37,259 nt of DNA, from IMG/VR virus record IMGVR_UViG_3300035698_031256, positions 1-37,259 of that record; one strand, written 5' to 3'. Origin of the DNA: a virus. Made by a program: the position numbers and the translations under genes. The notes under the pieces are model-generated. The model searched no databases and was not told the DNA's origin. It was given only the letters and a program-made list of their open reading frames with translations. This document shows, piece by piece, positions 14,662-22,369 of the stretch. How positions within the stretch are numbered: the stretch's first letter is position 1; each line of letters opens with the position of its first letter.

Positions 14662-17600
14662 TTAAATTTTCTTCCAAGGAATCAAGCCCGGCGCATCGCT
14701 TGAGCATGTATAAGATACTGGGTCATTCGAAAACCTTGAATCTATCCAACCTCCTCCAAAAGATTGTGCTGGATTAATTATCGCCATACCATTTATTTCT
14801 GCATGATTCTCACCAATCTGCCCGAATATAAAATAGTCCTTACAACCTTCAGATATTAGGTCAAAGTCAGGATTTGGAAGTGGAGATGTGTAATAATTTG
14901 TTTCCAAGCTCGACATTCTAGTTCTTAGATAAAAATCTGGAATGTCATTTACATCCCCGCCCGGTAAGTCTACAAAATTTATTGGAATTGCAAAATTCTC
15001 TTCACCCTCAGCATTACCACCTTGATTGTAAAGAGAAATGTTTGTCCATTTAAGAGTATATTTTGCTCTTGTGTACTTAAACTCTTCAAAATCAAATTCA
15101 GAATTTGTCGGCAGTTCAAGTTTTAGGTTATTAAATGATCCAAATTGTCCGTAAAATATTTGAGCAGTTTGATTTGGTGCTAAAGTTAACTGACTCATAA
15201 TTGATACCTCATTAGAACCATTGTTTGTGATTTCTAATTTCATATTAGACATCGTGTTTAAATTACCTGAATTCTCATTGTCCCAAAATGCTCGACCTTG
15301 ACCCGCACCGTTGTTTATAACTTGTGGTCTTACTCTTTTGTCGGTAGTTTTTCCTCTCTGTGCATAAAATTTCTGAAAATTTAACCTCACAAGCTGCTTC
15401 TTTGGAACAGGGTCTGGCTGAACTAAATTATAAGGAGAAGGGTCTAGTATTCTGTATAAATCTAAAGAACCCTCTTTTATCAATGATTTAAAACCCATTT
15501 CCAAAGAAACTCTTTTTCCATCATCAAAACTCCCAAAATCTATAGAATTGGTATAAGGAGCGACAGATATTGAATTACTAACTGAAGTGTCACTTTCTGA
15601 CACTTTTTGATTAGGTCTTGCAGTGTCTTGTTTGTACATAGCATCAGAATTACCCCACCAAGGGTAGCTAAAAACTCTAGGCATCCCTTCTGGTCTTAAC
15701 CAATACCCATAACCACACTCAACTCTTTGATATTTTTCCCCGTTTAAAACTGAAGAAACACCATTATCGAGAGGGAAATATGTGCTTGGTTTGTAGCCAT
15801 TAGCATACATTTCGTTTTGATTAACTCCTTGTTCATACTTGTACAAATAATTCTGCGTAACCGTTTTAGAAAAATTATTCCTAAACCAAGTTTCGCTACC
15901 ATTGGTGTCTCCAATAAGAGTATCGTGAGACACTCCATAACCTCCTGTTCCATTGAATAGTCCTTCTAAATTTACAATCCCTTGATCATCATTAAAATCA
16001 GTAAATTGTTTTCCCACTAAATCGCCATCTAAATACTTTGGTCTTTCAACATATCTTTTTCCATCATCACTTAAGAAATTAAAATCTGGGTTTTTTACTA
16101 CAGGAACTCTTGGAATCTTATATTTTTCAGGATATATTGGACTCCAAGGTTTTTCATAAGGAAACACACTTTCAACACCAACAGAACTAGAATTTGACTC
16201 TTCGTAAGCTGTGTTGTTTCTATTTAAGTTAAAGTGATCCCTTGTGGCAGATTCTTCACCTAAACTGGTTTTTTCTAACCCTGTATGTCTGAAGATTGTG
16301 TCTTTTGAAGTGTAGTGTTGTGATATTTGATAACCCGCTAACCAAACACCTCTTTTTCCAGTTGGAATACCTTTATAATCAGTTCTTAACCCATCAGGGT
16401 CATACATATTAGCTGGAACTTTAAAGGCGTGATACCCTTTGGTTCTAAACTCAGAATTTTTCTTTCTTTGAGCAAATTCATTGTACCACAACATTCTTGA
16501 ATCCTCATCACGCTCATACATGTTGTGGATTTCTACAATTTCTTTGTTTTTGATTGGGTATCCCTCCTGAGACATGTCTCTAACCGAAAAAGTCAAAGGT
16601 GAATTAAACCCTTTAGCTTGGAGTTCTTCAATAGCTCTTCCCTCAAAAGTAATTGGAGTGGTGAAAAAAGTCACCCACTTTCTTAAGTCTAGGTTTACGT
16701 CAATATTAACTTCCGTATAACCTGTTTGAAAAGTCCCCCAATTAGGGATGACATCCAATGGAATTTGTCGATAGAACAAGCTCGGAATTGTATCTAAGTT
16801 TGGTTCATCGTTTACTGGGAATGGGAAATTATTCAACGCAATTTCATCCTTAGTCAATCCTTGTTTAAATAAATCCACCTCAAACAATAAAACCTGACTT
16901 CCAGTTGGGACGTTATTAAGAATGAATTCACCATTCTCGTTAGTATAAGTGAAATGTTTGTAATGAGCAGGTATAGTATCAAATTGACCCCCACTTCTTA
17001 AATATTCCGTAGTGTCCTGAACAAAAGATTGAGGATCAAAGTATTCTTCAGGGCTAGAGCCTTCCTTTAAATTTAAAGTAAGTCTGTCTCCTTGTGAATC
17101 TAAAGCTCCAAGGCTAGGGAATTGATCTGAAGGCACAAAAACCCCAACTGGCACATTGGCTAGTGGAATCCTTATTTTATTCCCTAGATCATCTCTAATT
17201 TGTTGTAAAGCATTAAGAGTACCCATTAGAGTACCTGTTTTTGATTCTTGATCAGGAAAACTGTTTGTCAGGTTGTTGTAAACATCAAGGGTATCTAAGA
17301 AATCTCTTGATCTAATAAGTTTTGTCGTAATAAATAAATCATCAATTTCCGCATCGTGAAAAAACACAAAAGATTGAGATGAACTATTAAATCTAGCTTG
17401 CATTTGATCAATAAAAACTTGTTTAAATGCATCCTTCTCATCTTCTCTAATGACATAGTTATAAGCCTCAACATAACTGTGTCCAGTATAATACTGGTCG
17501 AACTCATTTGGCTGCACCAGATTGTTTTGAGAATTTCTTATCCAAACCTCATTCCCATCAAATTGGCTAACATATTTTGGAATCCCCTGCTGATTAAGCA

Positions 17601-17706
17601 AGACAACCGAAGGCACACTATCTTTCTCTCCTAGTGGTATTTTGGTATCGAAAAACACCACAGTCGTTCCTGTGCGTGACTTTTTTAGTAGAATTTCCTC
17701 TTGCAT
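14662..17706 (-). CDS. Large baseplate/tail protein, positional analogue of T4 gp7 (1014 aa)
   Basis: 1014 aa starting MQEEILLKKSRTG. Residues about 255-350 look like a carboxypeptidase-regulatory/SpaA-type beta-sandwich (YTNENGEFILNNVPTGSQVLLFEV), the kind of domain used in surface and fibre proteins. Residues about 765-890 carry the beta-domain shared with the 795- and 923-aa proteins (VRLNFQKFYAQRGKTTDK... ITNNGSNEVSI). Residues about 960-1014 carry the C-terminal module (GENHAEINGMAII). In T4 the gene after gp6 encodes gp7 (1032 aa); here this gene is the next large gene downstream of the gp6-like gene, with only the endonuclease island between. Functional equivalence is suggested by size and position only; I see no clear sequence match. 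Confidence 0.6.
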   Translation of the reverse strand: MQEEILLKKSRTGTTVVFFDTKIPLGEKDSVPSVVLLNQQGIPKYVSQFDGNEVWIRNSQNNLVQPNEFDQYYTGHSYVEAYNYVIREDEKDAFKQVFIDQMQARFNSSSQSFVFFHDAEIDDLFITTKLIRSRDFLDTLDVYNNLTNSFPDQESKTGTLMGTLNALQQIRDDLGNKIRIPLANVPVGVFVPSDQFPSLGALDSQGDRLTLNLKEGSSPEEYFDPQSFVQDTTEYLRSGGQFDTIPAHYKHFTYTNENGEFILNNVPTGSQVLLFEVDLFKQGLTKDEIALNNFPFPVNDEPNLDTIPSLFYRQIPLDVIPNWGTFQTGYTEVNIDVNLDLRKWVTFFTTPITFEGRAIEELQAKGFNSPLTFSVRDMSQEGYPIKNKEIVEIHNMYERDEDSRMLWYNEFAQRKKNSEFRTKGYHAFKVPANMYDPDGLRTDYKGIPTGKRGVWLAGYQISQHYTSKDTIFRHTGLEKTSLGEESATRDHFNLNRNNTAYEESNSSSVGVESVFPYEKPWSPIYPEKYKIPRVPVVKNPDFNFLSDDGKRYVERPKYLDGDLVGKQFTDFNDDQGIVNLEGLFNGTGGYGVSHDTLIGDTNGSETWFRNNFSKTVTQNYLYKYEQGVNQNEMYANGYKPSTYFPLDNGVSSVLNGEKYQRVECGYGYWLRPEGMPRVFSYPWWGNSDAMYKQDTARPNQKVSESDTSVSNSISVAPYTNSIDFGSFDDGKRVSLEMGFKSLIKEGSLDLYRILDPSPYNLVQPDPVPKKQLVRLNFQKFYAQRGKTTDKRVRPQVINNGAGQGRAFWDNENSGNLNTMSNMKLEITNNGSNEVSIMSQLTLAPNQTAQIFYGQFGSFNNLKLELPTNSEFDFEEFKYTRAKYTLKWTNISLYNQGGNAEGEENFAIPINFVDLPGGDVNDIPDFYLRTRMSSLETNYYTSPLPNPDFDLISEGCKDYFIFGQIGENHAEINGMAIINPAQSFGGGWIDSRFSNDPVSYTCSSDAPGLIPWKKI

Positions 17707-17767
17707 TTTTACTTTGTCTTTGTTATAAATAATACATGTTAAATTTCTGAAAGTAAAGAATTTTAAT

Positions 17768-17775
17768 TATCTTTG
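17768..17775 (+). promoter_or_regulatory. Bacteroidetes-type -7 box in front of the mini zinc-ribbon ORF
   Basis: TATCTTTG fits TAnnTTTG and is followed immediately by GTG at 17776, so translation would be leaderless. No convincing TTG was seen at 17-23 bases upstream. Confidence 0.4.
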
Positions 17776-17889
17776 GTGAGTTATGAGAAAACTAGGCGAA
17801 GAATCCCCTGCGATAAGGTTTGTGAAAAATGTAGCGAAGAAAAGAGTTTATGCCGTATCTGTGGTGAGACTATTATTGACAGCGAATAA
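17776..17889 (+). CDS. Mini zinc-ribbon-like protein (37 aa, GTG start)
   Basis: From GTG 17776 the frame reads (M)SYEKTRRRI, then a cysteine-rich stretch with C12, C16, C19, C26 and C29 (PCDKVCEKCSEEKSLCRICG), ending IIDSE. Two CxxC pairs seven residues apart look like a small zinc ribbon or knuckle. The frame is chosen over an overlapping ATG frame (17784, 37 residues) because only this one gives a plausible metal-binding pattern. It converges with the secreted-protein gene and overlaps its end by 17 bases. If real, it is a tiny nucleic-acid-binding or partner-binding protein. A chance ORF or the remnant of a longer zinc-finger protein is also possible. Confidence 0.4.
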   Translation: MSYEKTRRRIPCDKVCEKCSEEKSLCRICGETIIDSE

Positions 17890-18196
17890 CATCATCTAAT
17901 TCTTTCTTAATGGTTTCCATATATGATTTATCAAAAATGTCATATAAAAACCCCATTCTCATTGTGTGATATGAATTATCTATAATGCTGTCGAACTCTT
18001 TCTTATTGTTTTCCTTATAGTTTTGAAACTTGTTTTGAGATTCTAATATTTCAACTGGGAAACTGTGGAAGAACAGGTCAAAATGATCCCCACACTCTTC
18101 TTGTAGTTCAATCATCTCCTTATAGGCACAATCAACAGGCTTGTTGGAATTAAAGGTTAAACACAAAATCAGTAAGATATAAAATAATAGCTTCAT
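17873..18196 (-). CDS. Small secreted/periplasmic protein with signal peptide (107 aa)
   Basis: The N-terminus MKLLFYILLILCLTF is a typical Sec signal: one Lys, a hydrophobic core of about 13 residues, then a polar region with a likely cleavage site near VDCA at residue 24. No lipobox is certain. The mature part (about 83 aa) is acidic and helical, with Cys35 and a Cys at the very end (IRCQ) that could pair after export. It sits in the accessory island next to two homing endonucleases, not in the virion operon proper. Export of a small phage protein fits superinfection exclusion or lysis control, but no known family is recognised. The first seven codons lie inside a 52-bp palindrome. Confidence 0.6.
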   Translation of the reverse strand: MKLLFYILLILCLTFNSNKPVDCAYKEMIELQEECGDHFDLFFHSFPVEILESQNKFQNYKENNKKEFDSIIDNSYHTMRMGFLYDIFDKSYMETIKKELDDVIRCQ

Positions 18197-18227
18197 AATT
18201 ATAATTATGAAGCTATTATTTTATATC
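18176..18227. repeat. 52-bp perfect palindrome over a start codon
   Basis: Twenty-six-base arms pair without mismatch and without spacer (inner bases TTCATAATTA/TAATTATGAA, outer ends GATAT/ATATC). The left arm holds the ATG and first seven codons of the secreted-protein gene on the minus strand. The right arm is an inverted copy giving a ghost start (MKLLFYI, then unrelated codons) on the plus strand. A T-run follows on the plus strand (18231-18239), so it may also terminate plus-strand transcription just before the HNH gene promoter. Confidence 0.9.
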
Positions 18228-18239
18228 AGTTTTTTTTTC

Positions 18240-18247
18240 TATTTTTG
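18240..18247 (+). promoter_or_regulatory. Bacteroidetes-type -7 box for the HNH endonuclease gene
   Basis: TATTTTTG fits TAnnTTTG and lies 25 bases before the ATG at 18273. The upstream region is the 52-bp palindrome plus a T-run, with no clear TTG. Confidence 0.4.
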
Positions 18248-18272
18248 TAGAGACTAATAGAAACTAAGACTA

Positions 18273-19061
18273 ATGAAGACCTGTAAAAAGTGTAAAACGG
18301 AGAAGCCGTTGAATAAATTTAGCAAGAACAAATTAACAAAAGATGGATTGAAAGGTCAGTGTAAATCTTGCTGTGAGGAATATAATAAAAACTATAGAAC
18401 AGAAAATTCGGAACGTAGGAAGGAATATCGAGAAGCAAATTCGGAACGTAGGAGAGAGATTCAGAAAAAATGGTATGAAAAAAATAAAGAGAAGAGAAAC
18501 AAATATTGTAAAGCCTACCGAGAAAAAAATAAGGAGCGTATTAAGAAATACCAAAAAGAAAACGAGAATACATTAAAAGAAACAAACAGGAGATATCGAG
18601 AAAAAAATAAGGACATTCTAAAGGAATATCAAAATAATTATAGAAAAGAAAAATATAAGAACGACCCAGACTTCAGAATGATTTTAAGCCAAAGAAAAAG
18701 AATTCGTCAAGCGCTAAAAGATCAGAATATACCCAAAACTCAAAAAACACACAAATTACTTAACTGTACTTCTGTTGAGCTTAGAACTCATATAGAAAAC
18801 CAATTTAAACCTTGGATGAATTGGGATAATCACGGTAAATACAATGGAGAATACTTTCATGGATGGGATGTGGATCACATTAGACCAATTTCTTCGTTTG
18901 ACCTCTCTGATCCTCAACAGCAAGTAATTGCATTCAATTATAAAAACCTAATGCCTTTATGTTCCCGAAAAAACCGAGACGATAAAAGAGCTGCGCCATT
19001 CTCAGAATGGGTTCAAGACAAACCCTTCTATTTATTTGACTTAAATTCTACTTTCGAATAA
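18273..19061 (+). CDS. HNH homing endonuclease with N-terminal zinc finger
   Basis: 262 aa. Residues 1-35 carry a zinc finger (C4, C7, C30, C33: KTCKKCKTEKPLNKFSKN... QCKSCC). Residues about 36-130 are a highly charged linker of imperfect repeats about 12-14 residues long (NSERRKEYREAN, YREKNKERIKKYQ), partly also repeated at DNA level (TTCGGAACGTAGGA occurs twice near 18410-18460). Residues about 199-240 form the HNH nuclease core (WDVDHIRPISSF... FNYKNLMPLCSRKNRDDKR). This architecture is common in free-standing phage HNH endonucleases. Its 3' end overlaps the convergent second endonuclease gene by 21 bases. It should cut cognate DNA in relatives lacking the insert and so spread itself; the target is likely near the flanking baseplate genes. 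Confidence 0.85.
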   Translation: MKTCKKCKTEKPLNKFSKNKLTKDGLKGQCKSCCEEYNKNYRTENSERRKEYREANSERRREIQKKWYEKNKEKRNKYCKAYREKNKERIKKYQKENENTLKETNRRYREKNKDILKEYQNNYRKEKYKNDPDFRMILSQRKRIRQALKDQNIPKTQKTHKLLNCTSVELRTHIENQFKPWMNWDNHGKYNGEYFHGWDVDHIRPISSFDLSDPQQQVIAFNYKNLMPLCSRKNRDDKRAAPFSEWVQDKPFYLFDLNSTFE

Positions 19062-19952
19062 TTCTTTCAACTCACCCAAATCTATCCAAGAGTTAGAGTT
19101 CTTCACTAGGTTTTCTTCCCAAGGTATCATTTGGAGATTAACAATGCTTCCGACTATGTTTGGATCAACATCATTCTTGAACCCATCAATGATTGAGTAA
19201 ATATGATCTAAATGATAAGCTCCCTCAATTCCTGCTTTACCTCTTTTGTCAAAATTATCTAACTCTTGTAGTGTCTGTCTGTTGGTTATTGTTCTTACTT
19301 GTTGATGATACTTTTTGAATTTTGGTCGAACCTTTTGGAACTCTTCATAAGTGTACCCAGTTCTTTCTAAGTATATGTGATCATACTCTCCAGCCTCTTT
19401 TTTTCTTTTCTTTGTTTCTCTTACTTTGTTTTTTACTTCTAGACTTTGATTGTTTCCTAAGTTTCCTAAAAATCTTTCTTCTTTTCTTATAATCCCAAAT
19501 TCACCCAACACCCTATGAGTGTTTGTGTATGATGCCGCCAAACTCTCTGCTACTTTAAAAATACTTTTCCCCTCCAAATACAGCGCCTTCATTTCTTCAT
19601 GTTTTTCCTTATCGGATAAATCATAGTCTGAAAAAGATTTCATTTCAACCCCTCCTTCTCTGAGGACTCTTAACACCGTGCATTGAGAACACGAAAGTTT
19701 TTCTCCTATTTTTGTAGCAGACAATCCTTGATTATAAAAAGGCAGAACTTCCTCTAAAGAAAGCATCCTTCCGTATTTGTGTCCTTTTTTTGCTTTTGAA
19801 ATGCTTCTTGTTGAATATCCTCTCCTTTTTACAACTTTAGAAACTAGAGTCGAGCTGTATCCTACCATCTCTCCAACCTTAGTGGTCGAGAGTTCTTGAT
19901 TAATATAAAGATCAATAATTTGATCTTCTTCTTGTGTGGTTAACTTCTTCAT
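19041..19952 (-). CDS. Homing endonuclease with three HTH repeats and C-terminal HNH-type domain
   Basis: 303 aa. Three related helix-turn-helix units occur at residues about 8-40 (DLYINQELSTTKVGEMVGYS), 70-102 (FYNQGLSATKIGEKLSCS) and 122-155 (LYLEGKSIFKVAESLAAS), each with the pattern YxxGxSxxKVxExL. A basic linker follows (about 165-190). The C-terminal part (about 245-292) has an HNH-like core: AYHLDHIYSI, then NLQMIPWEENLVKN. HTH arrays joined to an HNH-type nuclease are typical of mobile phage endonucleases. The gene lies between the gp6-like gene and the gp7-position gene in the same direction as both, and converges with the other endonuclease. Confidence 0.8.
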   Translation of the reverse strand: MKKLTTQEEDQIIDLYINQELSTTKVGEMVGYSSTLVSKVVKRRGYSTRSISKAKKGHKYGRMLSLEEVLPFYNQGLSATKIGEKLSCSQCTVLRVLREGGVEMKSFSDYDLSDKEKHEEMKALYLEGKSIFKVAESLAASYTNTHRVLGEFGIIRKEERFLGNLGNNQSLEVKNKVRETKKRKKEAGEYDHIYLERTGYTYEEFQKVRPKFKKYHQQVRTITNRQTLQELDNFDKRGKAGIEGAYHLDHIYSIIDGFKNDVDPNIVGSIVNLQMIPWEENLVKNSNSWIDLGELKELFESRI

Positions 19953-20004
19953 GTATATAAATACATAAAGAAAATGTTAGAAGTAAAGGAAGCGATAAAA
20001 GATG

Positions 20005-21876
20005 TTAAAGAGATGCTACACGAATTTTTATGTCACGAGCTACATCCAAAATTTCAAACATAACCAATGGAAGTCCTTTGATTGAGTTGTCCAATAAATC
20101 TATTTCAGTGATATAACCGCCTGTGGAAGGAATCAATTGTGTGTTTGACCCAGCTTGAGGGTGAAGAGTTTCTGAATACCCACCATCTTGCATATTGAAA
20201 AACTTAATCTCGACAACGTTAATCACGCCCGACACCTCTCGGAGGATATCCACGATCTGAGATACATAAATATGTTGGTTCATTTCCCATTTCTCAACGT
20301 TAAAGAAATCATTAATTTCTTTAACCGCAGCCTGTTTTATTTCTTTTGAATTGAAGTTATCTCCATCGATCAAAAGATCAATATTTACCCTAAGGTTAAT
20401 AATCTTTCCATCATTTATCTCAACAAAGTCATTTATCATTCTGTATCGAGAAATGTAATTGATCAAATTGCTCTTAATTCTATCAGTTGAAGGAGATACA
20501 AGCTTGCCATTTCCAGCTCTAGAGATGATGTGCATGATCACTTTATTTTCATCAACCTCAGAAGCTATCCTGAATGGCGCTCCAAACTTTCCATCAATCT
20601 GATAGGCGCGAGATGTATAGTCTCTCAAAGTTACGCACCTCTCCTGAGCAGCGTGGTTGGCTGCTGTGTTGCTTACAATTTCTTCTACAGAAGGTAATCC
20701 TCGACCCCCAAGGGCTGGGAATGGATTGTTGGTTCTTGTTGAGGCTACGACTGCATCGTTGGTTCCTTGATCCTCCCCGGGGTTGGTGGAATTAATATTA
20801 CTAACCCCTTGTAAAACATTTGCCCCAACATTAGAGGTCAGTCCACCACCAGCTCTATATTTCACGTAAACCGTACAATTTGCTGGTAATTTCTTTCCTA
20901 GCGCCTTGTTATCTAATACATCTCCAATATTAATTGCGCTCTGAGGCTTGAAAGGGTTTTCAACCCCAGTCAATGAATCTAAATAATTCTCATAAGCATC
21001 GTATGATTCTACACCGCCACCAAAAGTAATTCTGCATGAACCATCTGCTAAAAATTCTTTTTCAAATCTTCTAGGAACTTCTTTCCAGTACCCTTGGAAA
21101 TTTCCGTTTCCATCTTGAATATCTGACTGTCTAATAAAAATATCATCAGTTGGAAGAAAATCTACTTCATACCACTTGATTGTGTCGTTGTTGAAATCAG
21201 AAAATGTGGGAGCAGATGTTAAACTTAACTGTTCATAAATGATTACAGAATCTATTTGAAGAACATTCTTGTCAGATATGTTAAACTTATAGAAAGGCTT
21301 GTTGCCATCTGTTATTTCTCTTTTAATTGTTTTTGTGACTCCAGCTTTTACCTTCTCTCTTTTTACGATTTGATACCTAAGAAGTTGTTGATTTTGATTT
21401 AAAACCTCGTTGATCACCCTGTTCGGAATTCCGTCCTCTGAAAAGTCGGAAGAAAAATCCACATCTTCAACAGTTTCAAAAACCTGCCCACCACCAGCAA
21501 CCCTCATTCCTGCACGATAAATAGGTAGGTATGAGGTGTCAGGCCCGCTTGCTGTTGCGGGAACGTCTATAATAATATCAACGACTGTCAATGCGGGACG
21601 AACCCCGGGAACCCGATACCCTTTAGTCTTCGCTAATCTATAAGCGTCAACCCTCTGTCTGATGCCATCCAAAAATAATGAATTGAATTTCTTGTCCGCA
21701 AGGTGAGAAAGTAGGTCGCCCACATAGGCGTTGAGGTCGAGGATAGCCATACCCGGTGAGGCGACATTGAAATCTTGCCATTCATCTGGATAAAATGCTT
21801 TTAAATAATTCTCTAAATCTGTTCTAATAGAGGAAAAATTTCTACTTAAGTAATTTACTTGTACTTGATCTGCCAT
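20005..21876 (-). CDS. Baseplate wedge protein, T4 gp6 / P2 gpJ family
   Basis: 623 aa (T4 gp6 is about 660 aa). The N-terminus NYLSRNFSSIRTDLENYLKAFYP, then DFNVASPGMAILDLNAYVGDLLSHLADKKFNSLFL, is diagnostic of the gp6/J-like wedge family. Later segments typical of the family are FGGGVESYDAYENYLDSLTG near residue 295 and, in the last third, the domain with NHAAQERCVTLRDYTSRAYQ. In the T4 baseplate this protein forms the inner ring that links six wedges round the hub. It lies 11 bases downstream of the gp25-like gene, the usual partner, so they form one operon with the later structural genes now separated by the endonuclease island. Confidence 0.9.
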   Translation of the reverse strand: MADQVQVNYLSRNFSSIRTDLENYLKAFYPDEWQDFNVASPGMAILDLNAYVGDLLSHLADKKFNSLFLDGIRQRVDAYRLAKTKGYRVPGVRPALTVVDIIIDVPATASGPDTSYLPIYRAGMRVAGGGQVFETVEDVDFSSDFSEDGIPNRVINEVLNQNQQLLRYQIVKREKVKAGVTKTIKREITDGNKPFYKFNISDKNVLQIDSVIIYEQLSLTSAPTFSDFNNDTIKWYEVDFLPTDDIFIRQSDIQDGNGNFQGYWKEVPRRFEKEFLADGSCRITFGGGVESYDAYENYLDSLTGVENPFKPQSAINIGDVLDNKALGKKLPANCTVYVKYRAGGGLTSNVGANVLQGVSNINSTNPGEDQGTNDAVVASTRTNNPFPALGGRGLPSVEEIVSNTAANHAAQERCVTLRDYTSRAYQIDGKFGAPFRIASEVDENKVIMHIISRAGNGKLVSPSTDRIKSNLINYISRYRMINDFVEINDGKIINLRVNIDLLIDGDNFNSKEIKQAAVKEINDFFNVEKWEMNQHIYVSQIVDILREVSGVINVVEIKFFNMQDGGYSETLHPQAGSNTQLIPSTGGYITEIDLLDNSIKGLPLVMFEILDVARDIKIRVASL

Positions 21877-21887
21877 TTTCTTCTATT

Positions 21888-22277
21888 TTAAGCTGCTTCG
21901 TTTTGAAATTGGAATGACAAATTAACTTCGTCTTCCAGTGAATTAAATATAACTATAGTGTAAATAAATCTTACACCTAAAACATAAGTTGTCTCATTAA
22001 AATCGAATATTAATTCTTCTAATTTAATTTCAGGCATTACATCCTCAATAACTTTTATAACTTCGGTTTCTAACATCTCCTCAGTGATGTCTCCCCAAGG
22101 GTCAAAAATAAAATGATAAAAAGGAGAGTATACGTTGGAACGCATTGGACGCTGACCCGGTTTGGTTGTCATCAGAGAAATCAAATTTGTCTTAATCGCA
22201 TCTCTCGTGGTTTTAGTGGTTTGAAACCTACCTCCTTGAGAAGAATCCTTAAACGGAAAAGCTATACCTATATTCAT
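21888..22277 (-). CDS. Baseplate wedge protein, gp25-like (GPW/gp25 family)
   Basis: 129 aa, close to T4 gp25 (132 aa). The start NIGIAFPFKDSSQGGRF is followed by the family's TTxxxxDAIKTNLISLMTTKPGQRPMRSNVYSPFYHFIF segment: the KPGxRxMxPxxG-like region is the core of the GPW/gp25 fold. The C-terminal half is a beta-hairpin (VLGVRFIYTIVIFNS). In T4, gp25 binds gp6 and the sheath initiator at the wedge core. It is the first gene of a minus-strand operon divergent from the 472-aa plus-strand gene. Confidence 0.9.
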   Translation of the reverse strand: MNIGIAFPFKDSSQGGRFQTTKTTRDAIKTNLISLMTTKPGQRPMRSNVYSPFYHFIFDPWGDITEEMLETEVIKVIEDVMPEIKLEELIFDFNETTYVLGVRFIYTIVIFNSLEDEVNLSFQFQNEAA

Positions 22278-22348
22278 TTTGTACCTTTATATTCATAAGG
22301 TAAATAATGCAGCAAAAAAAATAAACTAATTAAATCTTTTTGCAGCAG

Positions 22349-22356
22349 TATTTATA
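22349..22356 (-). promoter_or_regulatory. Candidate T4-type late promoter upstream of the gp25-like gene
   Basis: TATAAATA on the minus strand, 71 bases before the gp25-like start, in the divergent intergenic region. This is the consensus recognised by T4 gp55, and a gp55-like sigma is encoded nearby. Because the region is very A/T rich the octamer is expected several times by chance, so support is weak. Confidence 0.25.
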
Positions 22357-22369
22357 ATAAAAGTTTACA

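Noticed and set aside
17784-17900. ATG-started 37-codon frame (MRKLGEES...) overlapping the zinc-ribbon ORF
   Set aside because: It has no motif, while the overlapping GTG frame has five spaced cysteines and a promoter box directly in front.
18403-18460. Direct repeat in the HNH gene as an independent mobile repeat or CRISPR-like unit
   Set aside because: The repetition follows the charged heptad-like linker of the protein in codon register and occurs only twice.
19974-20063. Plus-strand 29-codon ORF (MLEVKEAIKDVKEML...) beside the endonuclease start
   Set aside because: It overlaps the conserved end of the gp6-like gene on the other strand, is very short and has no TAnnTTTG box; a TATAAATA upstream is not significant at this base composition.
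22309-22348. Imperfect inverted repeat GCAAAAA/TTTTTGC upstream of the 472-aa gene as a terminator
   Set aside because: The stem is weak, the spacer long and it lies between two divergent starts where no terminator is needed.
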